A DNA stretch of 64,000 bases from CAIZQW01 sp942493055 (GCA_942493055.1 OW818680.1:2728001-2792000); one strand, 5' to 3'. Numbered from the stretch's first letter, positions 24,676 through 32,690 are shown. Made by a program: numbers and translations. The notes: generated by a model from the letters alone, not told the origin.

Positions 24676-26910
24676 ATGAGTATTGAATCACTGAAGAGTT
24701 ACGTATTTACATCTAAATACAGTCGTTATATTCCCGAGAAGATGCGAAGGGAAACATTTGATGAGGCGGTTGAGCGTGTGATTGACATGCACCGCAGACA
24801 TTTTACAGCCAAGGGTATTGACGTGGAGGATCTGCTCAAGATCTGCGAGGAGGGCATGAAGCAGCGCATGGTGCTCGGCAGCCAGCGCGCCATGCAGTTC
24901 GGCGGCGACCCCATTCTGAAAAAGCATGCGCGCATCTACAACTGCACCACGTCTTACTGTGACCGCCCCCGCTTCTTCCAGGAGGCGCTCTGGCTCCTGC
25001 TGTGCGGCTGCGGCGTGGGTTTCTCCGTGCAGACCCATCACGTGGACAAGCTCCCGGATATCAAGCGCCCCATGGGTGCGAACGCGACCTTCCTGGTGCC
25101 GGACACGATTGAAGGCTGGGCAGATGCCCTGGGCGTCTTGCTCTCCAGCTATTTCGTCGCCCAGCAGCCCTTCCCGGACTACGCCGGCAAGATTGTCCAT
25201 TTTGATTATTCACAAATCCGTCCGAAGGGACGCTCCATCGCCTCAGGCATGGGCCGCGCACCAGGACCTGAGCCGTTGCATCGCAGCATCGAATTGATTC
25301 GCTCGCTCATTGACAAGCGCATTGAAGAGGGCCTGACGCGCCTGCGCTCCGTGGACTCCTATGACATTCTGATGCACGCCTCTGACGCCGTGCTCTCCGG
25401 CGGTGTGCGCCGCAGCGCGACCATCTGCCTCTTCTCGCCGGATGACGACCTGATGGCCACAGCGAAGACCGGCAACTGGTTCACGGAGAATCCGCAGCGC
25501 GCGCGCTCCAACAACTCCGCGATCTTGTTGCGCGACAGCACGGCGCGCCATCAGTTCTCGAAGCTGATGAAGTCCGTAAAGGAGTTCGGCGAACCCGGCT
25601 TCGTCTGGACAGACAGCCTGGAGATGACCTTTAATCCATGCGGCGAAATCGGACTCTATCCGCAGATCGACGGCGTCTCGGGCTTCGCCTTCTGTAACCT
25701 CTGCGAAATCAACATGGGGATTGTCAATAGCGCGGAGAAATTCCGCGCGGCCTGTCATGCAGGCGCGATCCTCGGCACCTTGCAGGCGGACTACACCGAC
25801 TTCCCCTATCTTGGCGAAACCAGCACGCGCATCGCGAAGCGCGAAGCCCTGCTCGGCATCTCCATGACAGGCATGATGGAACATCCGGCCATCGCCTTCG
25901 ACGCCGCGCTGCAACGCGAGATGGCGCAATACATTCTCAAGGTCAACGAAGAAGTCGCTAAGCGCATCGGCATCAACCCGTGCGCACGCGCCACGTGCGT
26001 CAAGCCCGCAGGCACCACCAGCAGCATTCTCGGCACCTCCTCCGGCATTCATCCGCATCATGCCAAGCGCTACTTCCGTCGCGCCCAGGCCAACGAAGAC
26101 GAACTCCTTGTCGATTTCTTCAAGGGGCAGAACCCCAAGGCAGTCGAGAAGTCTGTCTGGAATCCGAACGGCACCGACGTGGTGCTCACCTTCTGCGTGA
26201 CCGCCAGTCCGGATGCGCTCACCAAGCGCGACGTGAACGCGGTTGACCTGCTGAACAAGGTCAAGCTCACGAAAGAGAACTGGATTGACGCCGGCAAGCG
26301 TGTGGAACTCTGCGCTCAACCCTGGCTCAGCCACAACGTCTCCAACACCATCTCGGTCAAGGATGACGAGTGGGACAATGTCGAGTCCTTCATTTTTGAC
26401 AACCGCAATGCTTTTGCAGGCATCTCGCTCCTGCCGGAGGGCGGCGACCTCGACTATCCGCAGGCTCCCTTCTGCGAAGTCCTCTCGGCTGATGAAATCG
26501 TTGACTACTACGGTGTCGGCGCCTTACTGGCCTCGGGACTCATCGTGGACGGCATGCACGCCTTTGACGACAACCTCTGGGCAGCCTGCGACAGCGTCCT
26601 GGGACGCGGTGAAAACCTTGACACGCTCACGCCAAAAGTTTATCCTAAACGCGTTTATGAAGCCATGGAAGAGATTCGGACAGCCAAGCTGGACTGGATT
26701 CGCCGCGCGCATAAGTTCGCCTCCAACTATTTTGGCGGCGACCGTATCAAGCTCACCCGTTGCCTCAAGCGCGTCAGCGCCTGCAAGCACTGGGAGGATT
26801 TGACGCGTTCGTATGCGCCCGTCGATTACACGCTCTTGGTCGAACGCCAGGACAACACGACGGTCACGCAGACCGTTGCCTGTTCAGGCGGCAAGTGCGA
26901 GATCCTTTAA
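24676..26910 (+). CDS. nrdJ: Adenosylcobalamin-dependent ribonucleotide reductase (class II)
   Basis: This is a 744-residue cytoplasmic enzyme making deoxyribonucleotides with a cobalamin-derived radical, independent of oxygen. An N-terminal helical region leads to the ten-stranded barrel with YNCTTSYCDRP, LLCGCGVGFSVQ, GGVRRSATICLFSPDD, N320-P-C-G-E324 and CVKPAGTTSSILGTSSGIHP. The C-terminal redox Cys pair lies in ACSGGKCEIL. The length fits the monomeric triphosphate-reductase-like branch. A 744-residue single-subunit class II enzyme suits an anaerobe that has or imports B12. AGGGA lies about 12 bases before the ATG. No cobalamin riboswitch was recognised in the 262-base upstream spacer; the clear control signals are the NrdR-like boxes. 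Confidence 0.93.
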   Translation: MSIESLKSYVFTSKYSRYIPEKMRRETFDEAVERVIDMHRRHFTAKGIDVEDLLKICEEGMKQRMVLGSQRAMQFGGDPILKKHARIYNCTTSYCDRPRFFQEALWLLLCGCGVGFSVQTHHVDKLPDIKRPMGANATFLVPDTIEGWADALGVLLSSYFVAQQPFPDYAGKIVHFDYSQIRPKGRSIASGMGRAPGPEPLHRSIELIRSLIDKRIEEGLTRLRSVDSYDILMHASDAVLSGGVRRSATICLFSPDDDLMATAKTGNWFTENPQRARSNNSAILLRDSTARHQFSKLMKSVKEFGEPGFVWTDSLEMTFNPCGEIGLYPQIDGVSGFAFCNLCEINMGIVNSAEKFRAACHAGAILGTLQADYTDFPYLGETSTRIAKREALLGISMTGMMEHPAIAFDAALQREMAQYILKVNEEVAKRIGINPCARATCVKPAGTTSSILGTSSGIHPHHAKRYFRRAQANEDELLVDFFKGQNPKAVEKSVWNPNGTDVVLTFCVTASPDALTKRDVNAVDLLNKVKLTKENWIDAGKRVELCAQPWLSHNVSNTISVKDDEWDNVESFIFDNRNAFAGISLLPEGGDLDYPQAPFCEVLSADEIVDYYGVGALLASGLIVDGMHAFDDNLWAACDSVLGRGENLDTLTPKVYPKRVYEAMEEIRTAKLDWIRRAHKFASNYFGGDRIKLTRCLKRVSACKHWEDLTRSYAPVDYTLLVERQDNTTVTQTVACSGGKCEIL

Positions 26911-26930
26911 CTTTTAGCGGTTAAGTATAT

Positions 26931-26978
26931 AGGCTGCATGGCTGTCGGGTTGTCAAAGACCTGATGAGCATGCAGCCT
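26931..26978. repeat. 10-bp inverted repeat between nrdJ and grpE
   Basis: AGGCTGCATG (26931-26940) and CATGCAGCCT (26969-26978) form a perfect 10-bp stem around 28 bases. There is no T run after it, so it is a poor intrinsic terminator. It may be a processing or regulatory hairpin in the grpE leader. It does not match a CIRCE element. Confidence 0.4.
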
Positions 26979-27006
26979 ACTGACTTACTGAACACGATAC
27001 TAAATT

Positions 27007-27597
27007 ATGAGCAAACACGAAAAAAATCACAAAGACGAGAAGGCTGAAGCAACCGAACAGACGCTCGTAGCGGAACAGGCCACACCTGAGGCCGTGGTTG
27101 CAGAGGCCGAGGTGACCGAGGCCGCGCCGGCGCCTGCCGAGGCCCAGCCGACGCCTGAAAGCGAACTGGCCGCGATGAAAGACCGCTATATGCGCCTCAT
27201 GGCGGACTTCGACAACTTCCGCAAGCGCCAGATCCGCGAACGCGAAGAGTGGATCAAGCGAGCCAATGAATCGCTGCTGGCGGACTTCCTTCCAGTCGTC
27301 GACCATTTGCACATTGCGCTGAGCAAGGAGGCCGACACCTCCGCGCCCTTCGTCGCCGGCGTGAAGATGGTCTATGACCAGTTTGTCGCCGCCCTGGAGA
27401 AGAACAACGTCGTCCCTGTCGACGCCAAGGGCCAGCCTTTCAATCCGGAGTGGCACGAGGCGCTCTCCCAGGTGCCGTCGGACACTGTTCCGGCGAACGA
27501 AGTCATTGAGCAGTTCCGCCGCGGCTGGAGCCTCTCCGGACGCCTCTTGCGTCCTGCGCAGGTCATTGTCTCCGCAGGTAAACCCGATGCTCAATAA
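27007..27597 (+). CDS. grpE: Nucleotide exchange factor GrpE
   Basis: This 196-residue cochaperone of DnaK promotes ADP release. A low-complexity acidic N-terminal tail (about residues 1-55, rich in Glu/Ala/Pro) is followed by the long dimerisation helix (ELAAMKDRYMRLMADFDNFRKRQIRERE) and the C-terminal beta domain with NPEWHEALSQVPSD, GWSLSGRLLRPAQVIVSAG, the GrpE signature region. Length is normal. It stands 34 bases before dnaJ, as a heat-shock pair; dnaK and hrcA are not in the window. No CIRCE sequence was found upstream. Confidence 0.95.
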   Translation: MSKHEKNHKDEKAEATEQTLVAEQATPEAVVAEAEVTEAAPAPAEAQPTPESELAAMKDRYMRLMADFDNFRKRQIREREEWIKRANESLLADFLPVVDHLHIALSKEADTSAPFVAGVKMVYDQFVAALEKNNVVPVDAKGQPFNPEWHEALSQVPSDTVPANEVIEQFRRGWSLSGRLLRPAQVIVSAGKPDAQ

Positions 27598-27631
27598 TAT
27601 CTTCATTTCGACCTCTACAAGACATTAATTT

Positions 27632-28825
27632 ATGGCAACTAAACGTGACTATTATACCGTGCTGGGCTTGAGCAAATCAGCCAGCGCGGATGAAATAAAG
27701 AAGGCGTACCGCAAGCTGGCGATGCAGTATCATCCAGACCGCAATTCGAACGACAAGGATGCTGCTGAAAAATTCAAAGAGGCCAGCGAAGCGTACGAAG
27801 TGCTGAGCGATGAAGCCAAGCGCCAGCGTTATGACCAGTATGGGCACGAAGGTGTGAAATCCTCCTTCGGATCAGGCGGCTTTGACTTCGGGCGCGACTT
27901 CACACACATGCAGGACATTGACCTGCAGGACATCCTCGGCAGCTTCTTCGGCGGCGGCGGGATGGGCGATATGTTTGGCGGCGGCGGGGGCGGCAGTCGT
28001 CGTCGCTCGCGCAATCCCAACGAACCGCAACGCGGCAATGATCTGCGCTTTGATTTGGAGATCGATTTTGAAGAGGCTGTCTTCGGCTCCGAACGCCAGG
28101 TCGATCTCACGGTCAACGACACCTGTGAAACGTGCAAGGGCTCCGGCGCGGCGGAAGGCTCAGGGCGCGAGAGCTGCAAGCAGTGCGGCGGCCAGGGCTT
28201 TGTGGTGCAGGGCAACGGCTTCTTCCAGATGCGCCATGCGTGCCCTGTCTGTAACGGCGAGGGCAGCATCGTCAAGAACCCCTGCCGGAAGTGCCAGGGC
28301 ACGGGACGCGTCAAAGCGCCGCGCCACATCGCCCTCAAGATTCCGAAGGGCGTGGAGACCGGCTCGCGGCTGCGCCTCACCGGCAAAGGCGAAAGCGGCA
28401 CACGCGGCGGCGAACACGGCGACCTCTATGTGGTGCTCCATGTGCGCGATCACGAGGTCTTTGAACGGCACGGCGATGACCTCGCCTGCAACGTCTATGT
28501 CTCGCCTGTTCTGGCTGCGCTGGGCGGCGATATCGATGTGCCGACCCCCGAAGGTTACGCGCGTTTGAAACTGCCGGCCGGCACCGCGACCGGGAAGGTC
28601 TTCCGCCTGCGCGACAAGGGCATGCCCAGCCTCCAAGGCGGCCACGGCGACTTCCATGTGCGCGTCGAGATCGAAGTGCCCCAGAACCTCGGCAGCGGTC
28701 AGCGTAAGGCGCTGGAAGCCTTTGCCGCGACCTTGGCACCCGACAACTTCCCGGAGGCGCGCAAGTTCCAGAAGCAGGCCGACCGCTTCTTCGAACGCCG
28801 CGACGCGCTGAGGAAAATGAAATGA
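27632..28825 (+). CDS. dnaJ: Chaperone DnaJ
   Basis: This is a 397-residue Hsp40 (class A) that stimulates the DnaK ATPase and delivers clients. The J domain holds H34-P-D36 in MQYHPDRN. A Gly/Phe-rich linker (FGSGGFDFGRDF, then GGGGMGDMFGGGGGGS) follows. The zinc domain has four CxxCxGxG repeats (CETCKGSG, CKQCGGQG, CPVCNGEG, CRKCQGTG). The substrate-binding part contains PKGVETGSRLRLTGKGESG and DLYVVLHV. All conserved cysteines are present. The ATG lacks a strong ribosome site, and coupling to grpE 34 bases upstream may help. Confidence 0.96.
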   Translation: MATKRDYYTVLGLSKSASADEIKKAYRKLAMQYHPDRNSNDKDAAEKFKEASEAYEVLSDEAKRQRYDQYGHEGVKSSFGSGGFDFGRDFTHMQDIDLQDILGSFFGGGGMGDMFGGGGGGSRRRSRNPNEPQRGNDLRFDLEIDFEEAVFGSERQVDLTVNDTCETCKGSGAAEGSGRESCKQCGGQGFVVQGNGFFQMRHACPVCNGEGSIVKNPCRKCQGTGRVKAPRHIALKIPKGVETGSRLRLTGKGESGTRGGEHGDLYVVLHVRDHEVFERHGDDLACNVYVSPVLAALGGDIDVPTPEGYARLKLPAGTATGKVFRLRDKGMPSLQGGHGDFHVRVEIEVPQNLGSGQRKALEAFAATLAPDNFPEARKFQKQADRFFERRDALRKMK

Positions 28826-28830
28826 CCCTT

Positions 28831-28855
28831 TTTGTGACCACTCAGTGGTCACAAA
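28831..28855. repeat. Perfect 12-bp palindrome after dnaJ
   Basis: TTTGTGACCACT and AGTGGTCACAAA flank a single central base. The hairpin starts a few bases after the dnaJ stop and is not followed by a T run. Its GACC/GGTC core recurs in the two rsmE-flanking hairpins, so it is probably another member of that family. It may also help end or stabilise the grpE-dnaJ message. Confidence 0.55.
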
Positions 28856-28871
28856 CGAGTGGATAAAAAAA

Positions 28872-28921
28872 GAGCTGCTTTTAATCACTTCATTGCGACC
28901 CCTGTGTGGTCGCAATAACAC
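28872..28921. repeat. Hairpin-bearing repeat upstream of rsmE (copy 1)
   Basis: The copy runs GAGCTGCTTTTAATCACTTC, then the stem ATTGCGACC (28892-28900), loop CCTGTGT, stem GGTCGCAAT (28908-28916), then AACAC. It ends directly at the rsmE start codon, leaving no Shine-Dalgarno sequence, so the hairpin may control or replace the translation start signal. A second copy lies after rsmE at 29853-29908. Confidence 0.6.
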
Positions 28922-29824
28922 ATGCACCGCCACCTTGTCACAACCGACATTCTCCTCGCCGACACGTGCGTGCTCGGCAAGGAGGAGGCGCGCCATTTGC
29001 AGACCGTGCTTCGCGTGAAACCTGGCGACACCATCCAGCTCTTCGACGGGCAGGGACACACGCGGTTGTTTGTCGTTTCCATACCTCCACACTTCATGAA
29101 GTGTGGAGGTATAGCGGTTGAACCCAAAACATTAAAAAACTGTCTTTGTCTGACTGCGCTTGAGCCAGCAATCGTTCATCCAAAAGCATCCTGCGCCATC
29201 ACGCTCTTCGTCTGCATCAGCAAGGGCAAGCACATGGACTGGACGCTTGAGAAGGCTGTTGAGCTGGGCGTGGCGCGCATTGTGCCTGTCATCTCAGACC
29301 GCACCATCGTCCGGATCGACGCGGACGACCGCGAGGCCAAGGCGGACCGTTGGATGCGTATCGCAGAAGAGGCCGCGCGACAATGCGGAAGCGCCTGGCT
29401 CCCTGAAATCCTGACGCCGCGCTCCTTCAAGGAGAGTCTCGCGCTTGTACAGCAGACCACCCCGACCTTTGTCGCTGCGCTCACACCCGATGCCCAACCA
29501 TTGCGCGATTTTCTTTTGCCTGTTCCTTCAAACGGGGAACCACAAAATCCACAAAAGATCACAAACAACACCCCTTCTAAAGCGCTTCCTCTGTGCCCTC
29601 TGCCTGTCCGCCGTAGCCTTGGCGTAGGTGGATGCCTCTGTGAGGAACAATATCCACCACCTGAAGCTGGCTGGTTTGTCGGCCCTGAAGGCGATTTCAC
29701 GCCGGACGAACTCCAACGCCTGCTGGAGGCCGGCGCCACGCCGGTCAGCCTCGGCCCGCTGGTGCTTCGCGCAGAAACCGCCTGTCTCTATGGCCTCTGC
29801 GCTCTGAATTGCGCCTGGATGTAA
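28922..29824 (+). CDS. rsmE: 16S rRNA m3U1498 methyltransferase RsmE with in-frame insertions
   Basis: This is a 300-residue SPOUT methyltransferase that uses SAM to methylate U1498 of 16S rRNA. The family is usually about 240-250 residues. The N-terminal PUA-like part (LGKEEARHLQTVLRVKPGDTIQLFDGQG) and the SPOUT core (KGKHMDWTLEKAVELGVARIVPV, AEEAARQCGSAWLPEI, WFVGPEGDFTPDELQ, VSLGPLVLRAETACLYGL) are intact. Extra length comes from two insertions. One of about 10 residues (IPPHFMKCGG) is encoded by a perfect 32-bp palindrome. The other is about 45 residues with Pro/Asn/Gln-rich sequence (residues about 203-245), encoded by DNA that resembles intergenic repeats of this genome. The reading frame is preserved through both. 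The gene has no Shine-Dalgarno sequence. Confidence 0.9.
   Translation: MHRHLVTTDILLADTCVLGKEEARHLQTVLRVKPGDTIQLFDGQGHTRLFVVSIPPHFMKCGGIAVEPKTLKNCLCLTALEPAIVHPKASCAITLFVCISKGKHMDWTLEKAVELGVARIVPVISDRTIVRIDADDREAKADRWMRIAEEAARQCGSAWLPEILTPRSFKESLALVQQTTPTFVAALTPDAQPLRDFLLPVPSNGEPQNPQKITNNTPSKALPLCPLPVRRSLGVGGCLCEEQYPPPEAGWFVGPEGDFTPDELQRLLEAGATPVSLGPLVLRAETACLYGLCALNCAWM
29081..29112. repeat. Perfect 32-bp palindrome inside rsmE
   Basis: ATACCTCCACACTTCA is followed directly by its exact reverse complement. It lies in frame and encodes SIPPHFMKCGGI in a surface-loop position between the PUA-like and SPOUT parts, where other RsmE proteins have a variable linker. It resembles in principle the palindromic elements inserted into Rickettsia genes. 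Confidence 0.8.
29603..29631. repeat. REP-like palindrome copy inside rsmE
   Basis: The sequence CCTGTCCGCCGTAGCCTTGG continues with CGTAGGTGG. The same unit is found in spacers at 29934-29973, 59093-59122 and 59176-59260. Its core is TCCGCC, an 8-base centre GTAGCCTT, and GGCGGA or a variant of it. Here it is part of the coding frame (LPVRRSLGVGG). It lies within the second rsmE insertion. Confidence 0.65.
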
Positions 29825-30171
29825 TCGGAAAAGAAGGGCATGTCTTTCCCTGGAGCTACTCTCTTTTTTAACCACTTCCATGCGATCACTGTGTGGTCGC
29901 ATGAACATCTATCCTCCCCACACACGGCTCGCCAACCTGTCCGCCGTAGACGTATTCGCGTAGGCGGAAGCCTCGCCCCCCCAGAATAAAAACGCACCGA
30001 AACAAATACCCTCAATCCTGAAAATCCTGTTCATCTTGTCGAAATAATAGTGTCAAAATAATAGGCCTTGCACGGCCTGTTCCGCTGTTGTATTCTGACA
30101 CAACTTCAGCTACACTTTATTCGTGGAAAATCCGCTCCTTACAGCTGACGTTTCGACCTCAAAGATTAGAA
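29825..30171. other. Gene-free spacer of repeats
   Basis: No gene was found. The spacer contains the second rsmE-flanking hairpin repeat (29853-29908), a REP-like copy (29934-29973: TCCGCC and GGCGGA around a 17-base centre), and a phrase AATCCTGAAAATCCTGTTCA (30014-30033) of the short-period kind that is typical for these spacers. The last 100 bases are AT-richer and probably hold the promoter of the following membrane protein gene. The composition change marks the start of a small accessory segment up to rarA. Confidence 0.6.
29853..29908. repeat. Hairpin-bearing repeat downstream of rsmE (copy 2)
   Basis: GAGCTACTCTC, TTTTTTAACCACTTC and the stem CATGCGATCAC (29879-29889), loop TGT, stem GTGGTCGCATG (29893-29903). 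It matches copy 1 along its whole length. The outer stem pairs differ from copy 1 but stay complementary (CAT/ATG here, ATT/AAT there), so the pairing seems to be kept. Confidence 0.6.
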
Positions 30172-30882
30172 ATGACAACAACTGATAAACCGCATGTTAC
30201 CCTTAGAAAGGTGATGGGCCTATTGGGCGCTCTAGGCTTTCTCGTTCTGGCCGCGGCCATGGGGGTTGCCACCTTCCAGGCTTGGCAATCGCATGCACCA
30301 TCGTCCAACTGGAAGGGTGGTTCGATGCCGTACAGGGATGGATGCCAACTGGCATTCGCGTTTGCTTGCATGGCTGGCGCATGGTTCTGTTTCGCACTCA
30401 CGTCCAAATCGTGTATAAACCCAAAGAACGATCAAGGAGGCACATTAAACGCTCTGACTAAGACCATGAATGTAAGATTCCTAAAGAAAGACGAGTATCG
30501 GGAACTCATGTGGCCTGATGTGAGTGTAGGCTTCTTTCGGAACGTGTTTCCTGGCGATCTCGTCAACATAGCAACGCTTATCCGACCTGAACCGACGGTG
30601 TCGGAAACAAAAGCGTTGTTTGAGCATCACACACGCGAAATCGCCAAGTGGATACTCTCCAATCGGGACCACTTCTCTCCCGGAGACCGGTTCCAGATTA
30701 TTCTCGGCTGGCCGGAGTCCGTACGCGACACCAGACGTCAGGTGATCAAGATCGGCGGAGATTTCGAGGCTGTCTCGCGGATTGCCGATGGGACCACGGA
30801 AGTTGTCCCAATGAATGGTTGGATGAACTGCGTATTTGAAACGACCGAAATAGAGCCACAGCCTGTTTCCCATCGCCACTAA
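30172..30882 (+). CDS. Hypothetical two-TM membrane protein
   Basis: This is a 236-residue protein with no family that I recognise. Two hydrophobic segments near the N-terminus, VMGLLGALGFLVLAAAMGVATF (about 13-34) and LAFAFACMAGAWFCFAL (about 61-77), should span the membrane. A soluble domain of about 150 residues follows (MNVRFLKKDEYRELMWPDVSVGFF, HTREIAKWILSNRDHFSPGDRFQIILGWPESV). The ATG at 30172 (MTTTDKPH) is preferred to an in-frame start 28 codons upstream, because the upstream stretch looks like non-coding sequence. Base composition is lower in GC than the neighbours, and it sits next to an orphan antitoxin gene, so the segment may have been acquired. Confidence 0.6.
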   Translation: MTTTDKPHVTLRKVMGLLGALGFLVLAAAMGVATFQAWQSHAPSSNWKGGSMPYRDGCQLAFAFACMAGAWFCFALTSKSCINPKNDQGGTLNALTKTMNVRFLKKDEYRELMWPDVSVGFFRNVFPGDLVNIATLIRPEPTVSETKALFEHHTREIAKWILSNRDHFSPGDRFQIILGWPESVRDTRRQVIKIGGDFEAVSRIADGTTEVVPMNGWMNCVFETTEIEPQPVSHRH

Positions 30883-30979
30883 CGCGGCTCAGTCAGAGGC
30901 CGGACCGTTCAAGAAGAAAAGAATGATTGATTCTAAACCCAAGATGTCATACTTTATTTAGCAAAAGGAGCAAGTAGAA

Positions 30980-31222
30980 ATGTCGCCGCAACTGATAGAA
31001 TGTGAAGCTCAAGCACTGAAATTGGCTCCCACCGACCGAGCTGCACTTGCCGAGCACTTGATTGCTAGCCTCGATTATCTCAACGACGAGCAGAACCAGC
31101 ATTTGTGGCGAGCCGAGGCAGATCGTCGCTATGGAGAGTATAAAAGCGGCAACCTCTCTGCCCGATCCGCAGAGGACGTTCTTAACGATGCGCGGGCGAC
31201 AATCCTGTTAAATCAAAACTAA
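30980..31222 (+). CDS. Addiction-module antitoxin-like protein, toxin absent
   Basis: This 80-residue protein fits the putative addiction module component family (PF09720/TIGR02574): CEAQALKLAPTDRAALAEHLIASLD at the N-terminus and HLWRAEADRRYGEYKSGNLSARSAEDVLNDAR at the C-terminus. Such antitoxins normally precede a RelE/ParE-type toxin gene. Here the stop TAA shares its last base with the rarA ATG (TAATG), and no toxin gene is present on either side. AAAAGGAG lies nine bases before the ATG. It is either an orphan left after toxin loss or a protein taken over for rarA co-expression. Confidence 0.85.
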   Translation: MSPQLIECEAQALKLAPTDRAALAEHLIASLDYLNDEQNQHLWRAEADRRYGEYKSGNLSARSAEDVLNDARATILLNQN

Positions 31223-32553
31223 TGTCAACACACGATCTATTTTCTGATGAGACGACGGCCGAGGAGAAGCCCACGGCGCATGAGCCGCTGGCGGCGCGGA
31301 TGCGTCCGCAATGCCTCGAAGAGGTCGTGGGGCAGGACCATATCCTCGGCCCCGGCAAGCTGCTGCGCCGCGTCATTGAAGCGGACCGCCTGACCAACAT
31401 CATCCTGTACGGTCCTCCCGGCTGCGGCAAGACGACGCTCGCGGAGGTCATCGCGCGGGTCACAAAGCGCCGCTTTGAGCGCACCAGCGGCGTGATGTCG
31501 AATGTGGCGACCCTGCGCAACATCTGCGAACATGCCAAACTCTTTAAGAGCACGATCGGCACCATCCTCTTCGTGGACGAAATCCACCGCTTCAATAAAT
31601 CGCAACAGGATGTGTTGCTGCCCTACATTGAAGACGGCACCGTCACCCTCATCGGCGCCACCACGCACAATCCGAATATCTTTGTCAACAGTCCGCTGAC
31701 CTCGCGCTCGCTCGTCTTCGAGCTGCGTCCGCTCGACGAGCAATCCGTGATTGATCTGGTGCGCCGCGCTTTGGCAGACGCCAGCCGCGGGCTGGGCCAT
31801 CTCACGACAGCGATCACGCCGGAGGCCGAAGCATTTCTGGCCACGATGTGCGACGGCGACGGCCGCCGCGCCTTGACCGCGCTGGATGTAGCCGTGCGTT
31901 CAACAGCGCCGCTGGCGGACGGCATCATCCACATCACGCACCAAGTGATGGAGGACTGCGTCCAGCGCAAGATGGTCCTCTACGACAAGGACGAAGACGG
32001 CCATTACGACACCATCTCGGCCTTCATCAAGTCTGTGCGCGGCTCCAATCCGGATGCCGCGCTCTACTGGCTCGCCAAGATGATTGAGGCGGGTGAAGAC
32101 CCGCGCTTCATTGCGCGGCGGCTGATCATCCTGGCCTCCGAAGACATCGGCAATGCGGATCCGCGCGGCCTAACCGTCGCGGTCTCCGCCATGCAGGCTG
32201 TGGAGTTCATCGGCATGCCCGAGGGACGCATCACGCTGGCACAGGCGACCACCTACCTGGCCACCGCACCCAAGAGCAACGCCTCCTACCTGGCGGTGGA
32301 CGAGGCGCTCGCTGACGTGCGCTCAGGGCGGTTGCTGGCTGTGCCGGAACATCTCAAGAACATCCATGTCAAGGCCGAAGGCAAAGAGGGACTGGACGTC
32401 CCCTACAAATATCCGCACGACTTTGAGAACCATGCCGTGCAGCAAGACTACTTGCCGGTCGACAAGACCTACTACCGCCCCACGACCCAAGGCTATGAAG
32501 AGACCATTGCCAAGCGCATGGAACTCAGCAAGAAGGCCAGCAAGAGAAAGTAG
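31222..32553 (+). CDS. rarA: Replication-associated recombination protein A (RarA/MgsA)
   Basis: This 443-residue clamp-loader-like AAA+ ATPase acts at stalled replication forks. LAARMRPQCLEEVVGQDHILGPGKLLRR opens the protein, Walker A is G64-P-P-G-C-G-K-T-T, Walker B ILFVDEIHRFNKSQQD (D119, E120), sensor 1 GATTHNP and the C-terminal part has DEDGHYDTISAFIKSVRGSNPDAALYWLAKMIEAGEDPRFIARRLIILASEDIG, typical of RarA/WRNIP1. All key residues are present. The start overlaps the antitoxin stop by one base, so translation of the two is probably coupled. A strong terminator follows at 32636-32669. Confidence 0.95.
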   Translation: MSTHDLFSDETTAEEKPTAHEPLAARMRPQCLEEVVGQDHILGPGKLLRRVIEADRLTNIILYGPPGCGKTTLAEVIARVTKRRFERTSGVMSNVATLRNICEHAKLFKSTIGTILFVDEIHRFNKSQQDVLLPYIEDGTVTLIGATTHNPNIFVNSPLTSRSLVFELRPLDEQSVIDLVRRALADASRGLGHLTTAITPEAEAFLATMCDGDGRRALTALDVAVRSTAPLADGIIHITHQVMEDCVQRKMVLYDKDEDGHYDTISAFIKSVRGSNPDAALYWLAKMIEAGEDPRFIARRLIILASEDIGNADPRGLTVAVSAMQAVEFIGMPEGRITLAQATTYLATAPKSNASYLAVDEALADVRSGRLLAVPEHLKNIHVKAEGKEGLDVPYKYPHDFENHAVQQDYLPVDKTYYRPTTQGYEETIAKRMELSKKASKRK

Positions 32554-32561
32554 GCAGTAGC

Positions 32562-32607
32562 AGTGGGCAGTTGCAGTGGGCAGTTGCAGTGGGCAGTTGC
32601 AGTGGGC
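32562..32607. repeat. 13-bp tandem repeat after rarA
   Basis: Three full copies and one partial copy of GGGCAGTTGCAGT follow directly after the rarA stop. The same word family in inverse orientation (CTGCCACTGC, CTGCCAACTGCCCC) appears at 59685-59717 just after another gene end. The copies are too short and too few for a CRISPR array. Confidence 0.7.
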
Positions 32608-32635
32608 GAACATCTGAGATTGAACCACAAAATAA

Positions 32636-32669
32636 ATAAAGCGTGTAAAGTTACCTTTTCACGCTTTAT
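32636..32669. terminator. Bidirectional intrinsic terminator between rarA and giant gene
   Basis: ATAAAGCGTG (32636-32645) pairs with CACGCTTTAT (32660-32669), with an inner AAAG/CTTT and a short loop. TTTTAT follows on the plus strand and a T-rich stretch follows on the minus strand. It serves the converging rarA (plus) and 1779-aa protein (minus) genes. Confidence 0.8.
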
Positions 32670-32690
32670 TTTATCCCTGGCTAGCAGTCT

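Noticed and set aside
25243..26334. 363-codon open frame antisense to nrdJ
   Set aside because: The sense frame is a complete class II reductase; the antisense product resembles no protein and has no start signals.
26931..26978. Inverted repeat after nrdJ as a strong intrinsic terminator
   Set aside because: The loop is 28 bases long and no T run follows.
30883..30930. CTAACGCGGCTCAGTCAGAGGC after the two-TM gene as an integron attC site
   Set aside because: There is no matching GTTRRRY box at proper spacing, no second site and no integrase.
32562..32607. Tandem repeat as a possible CRISPR array
   Set aside because: The repeat is 13 bp with no spacers and no cas genes are nearby.
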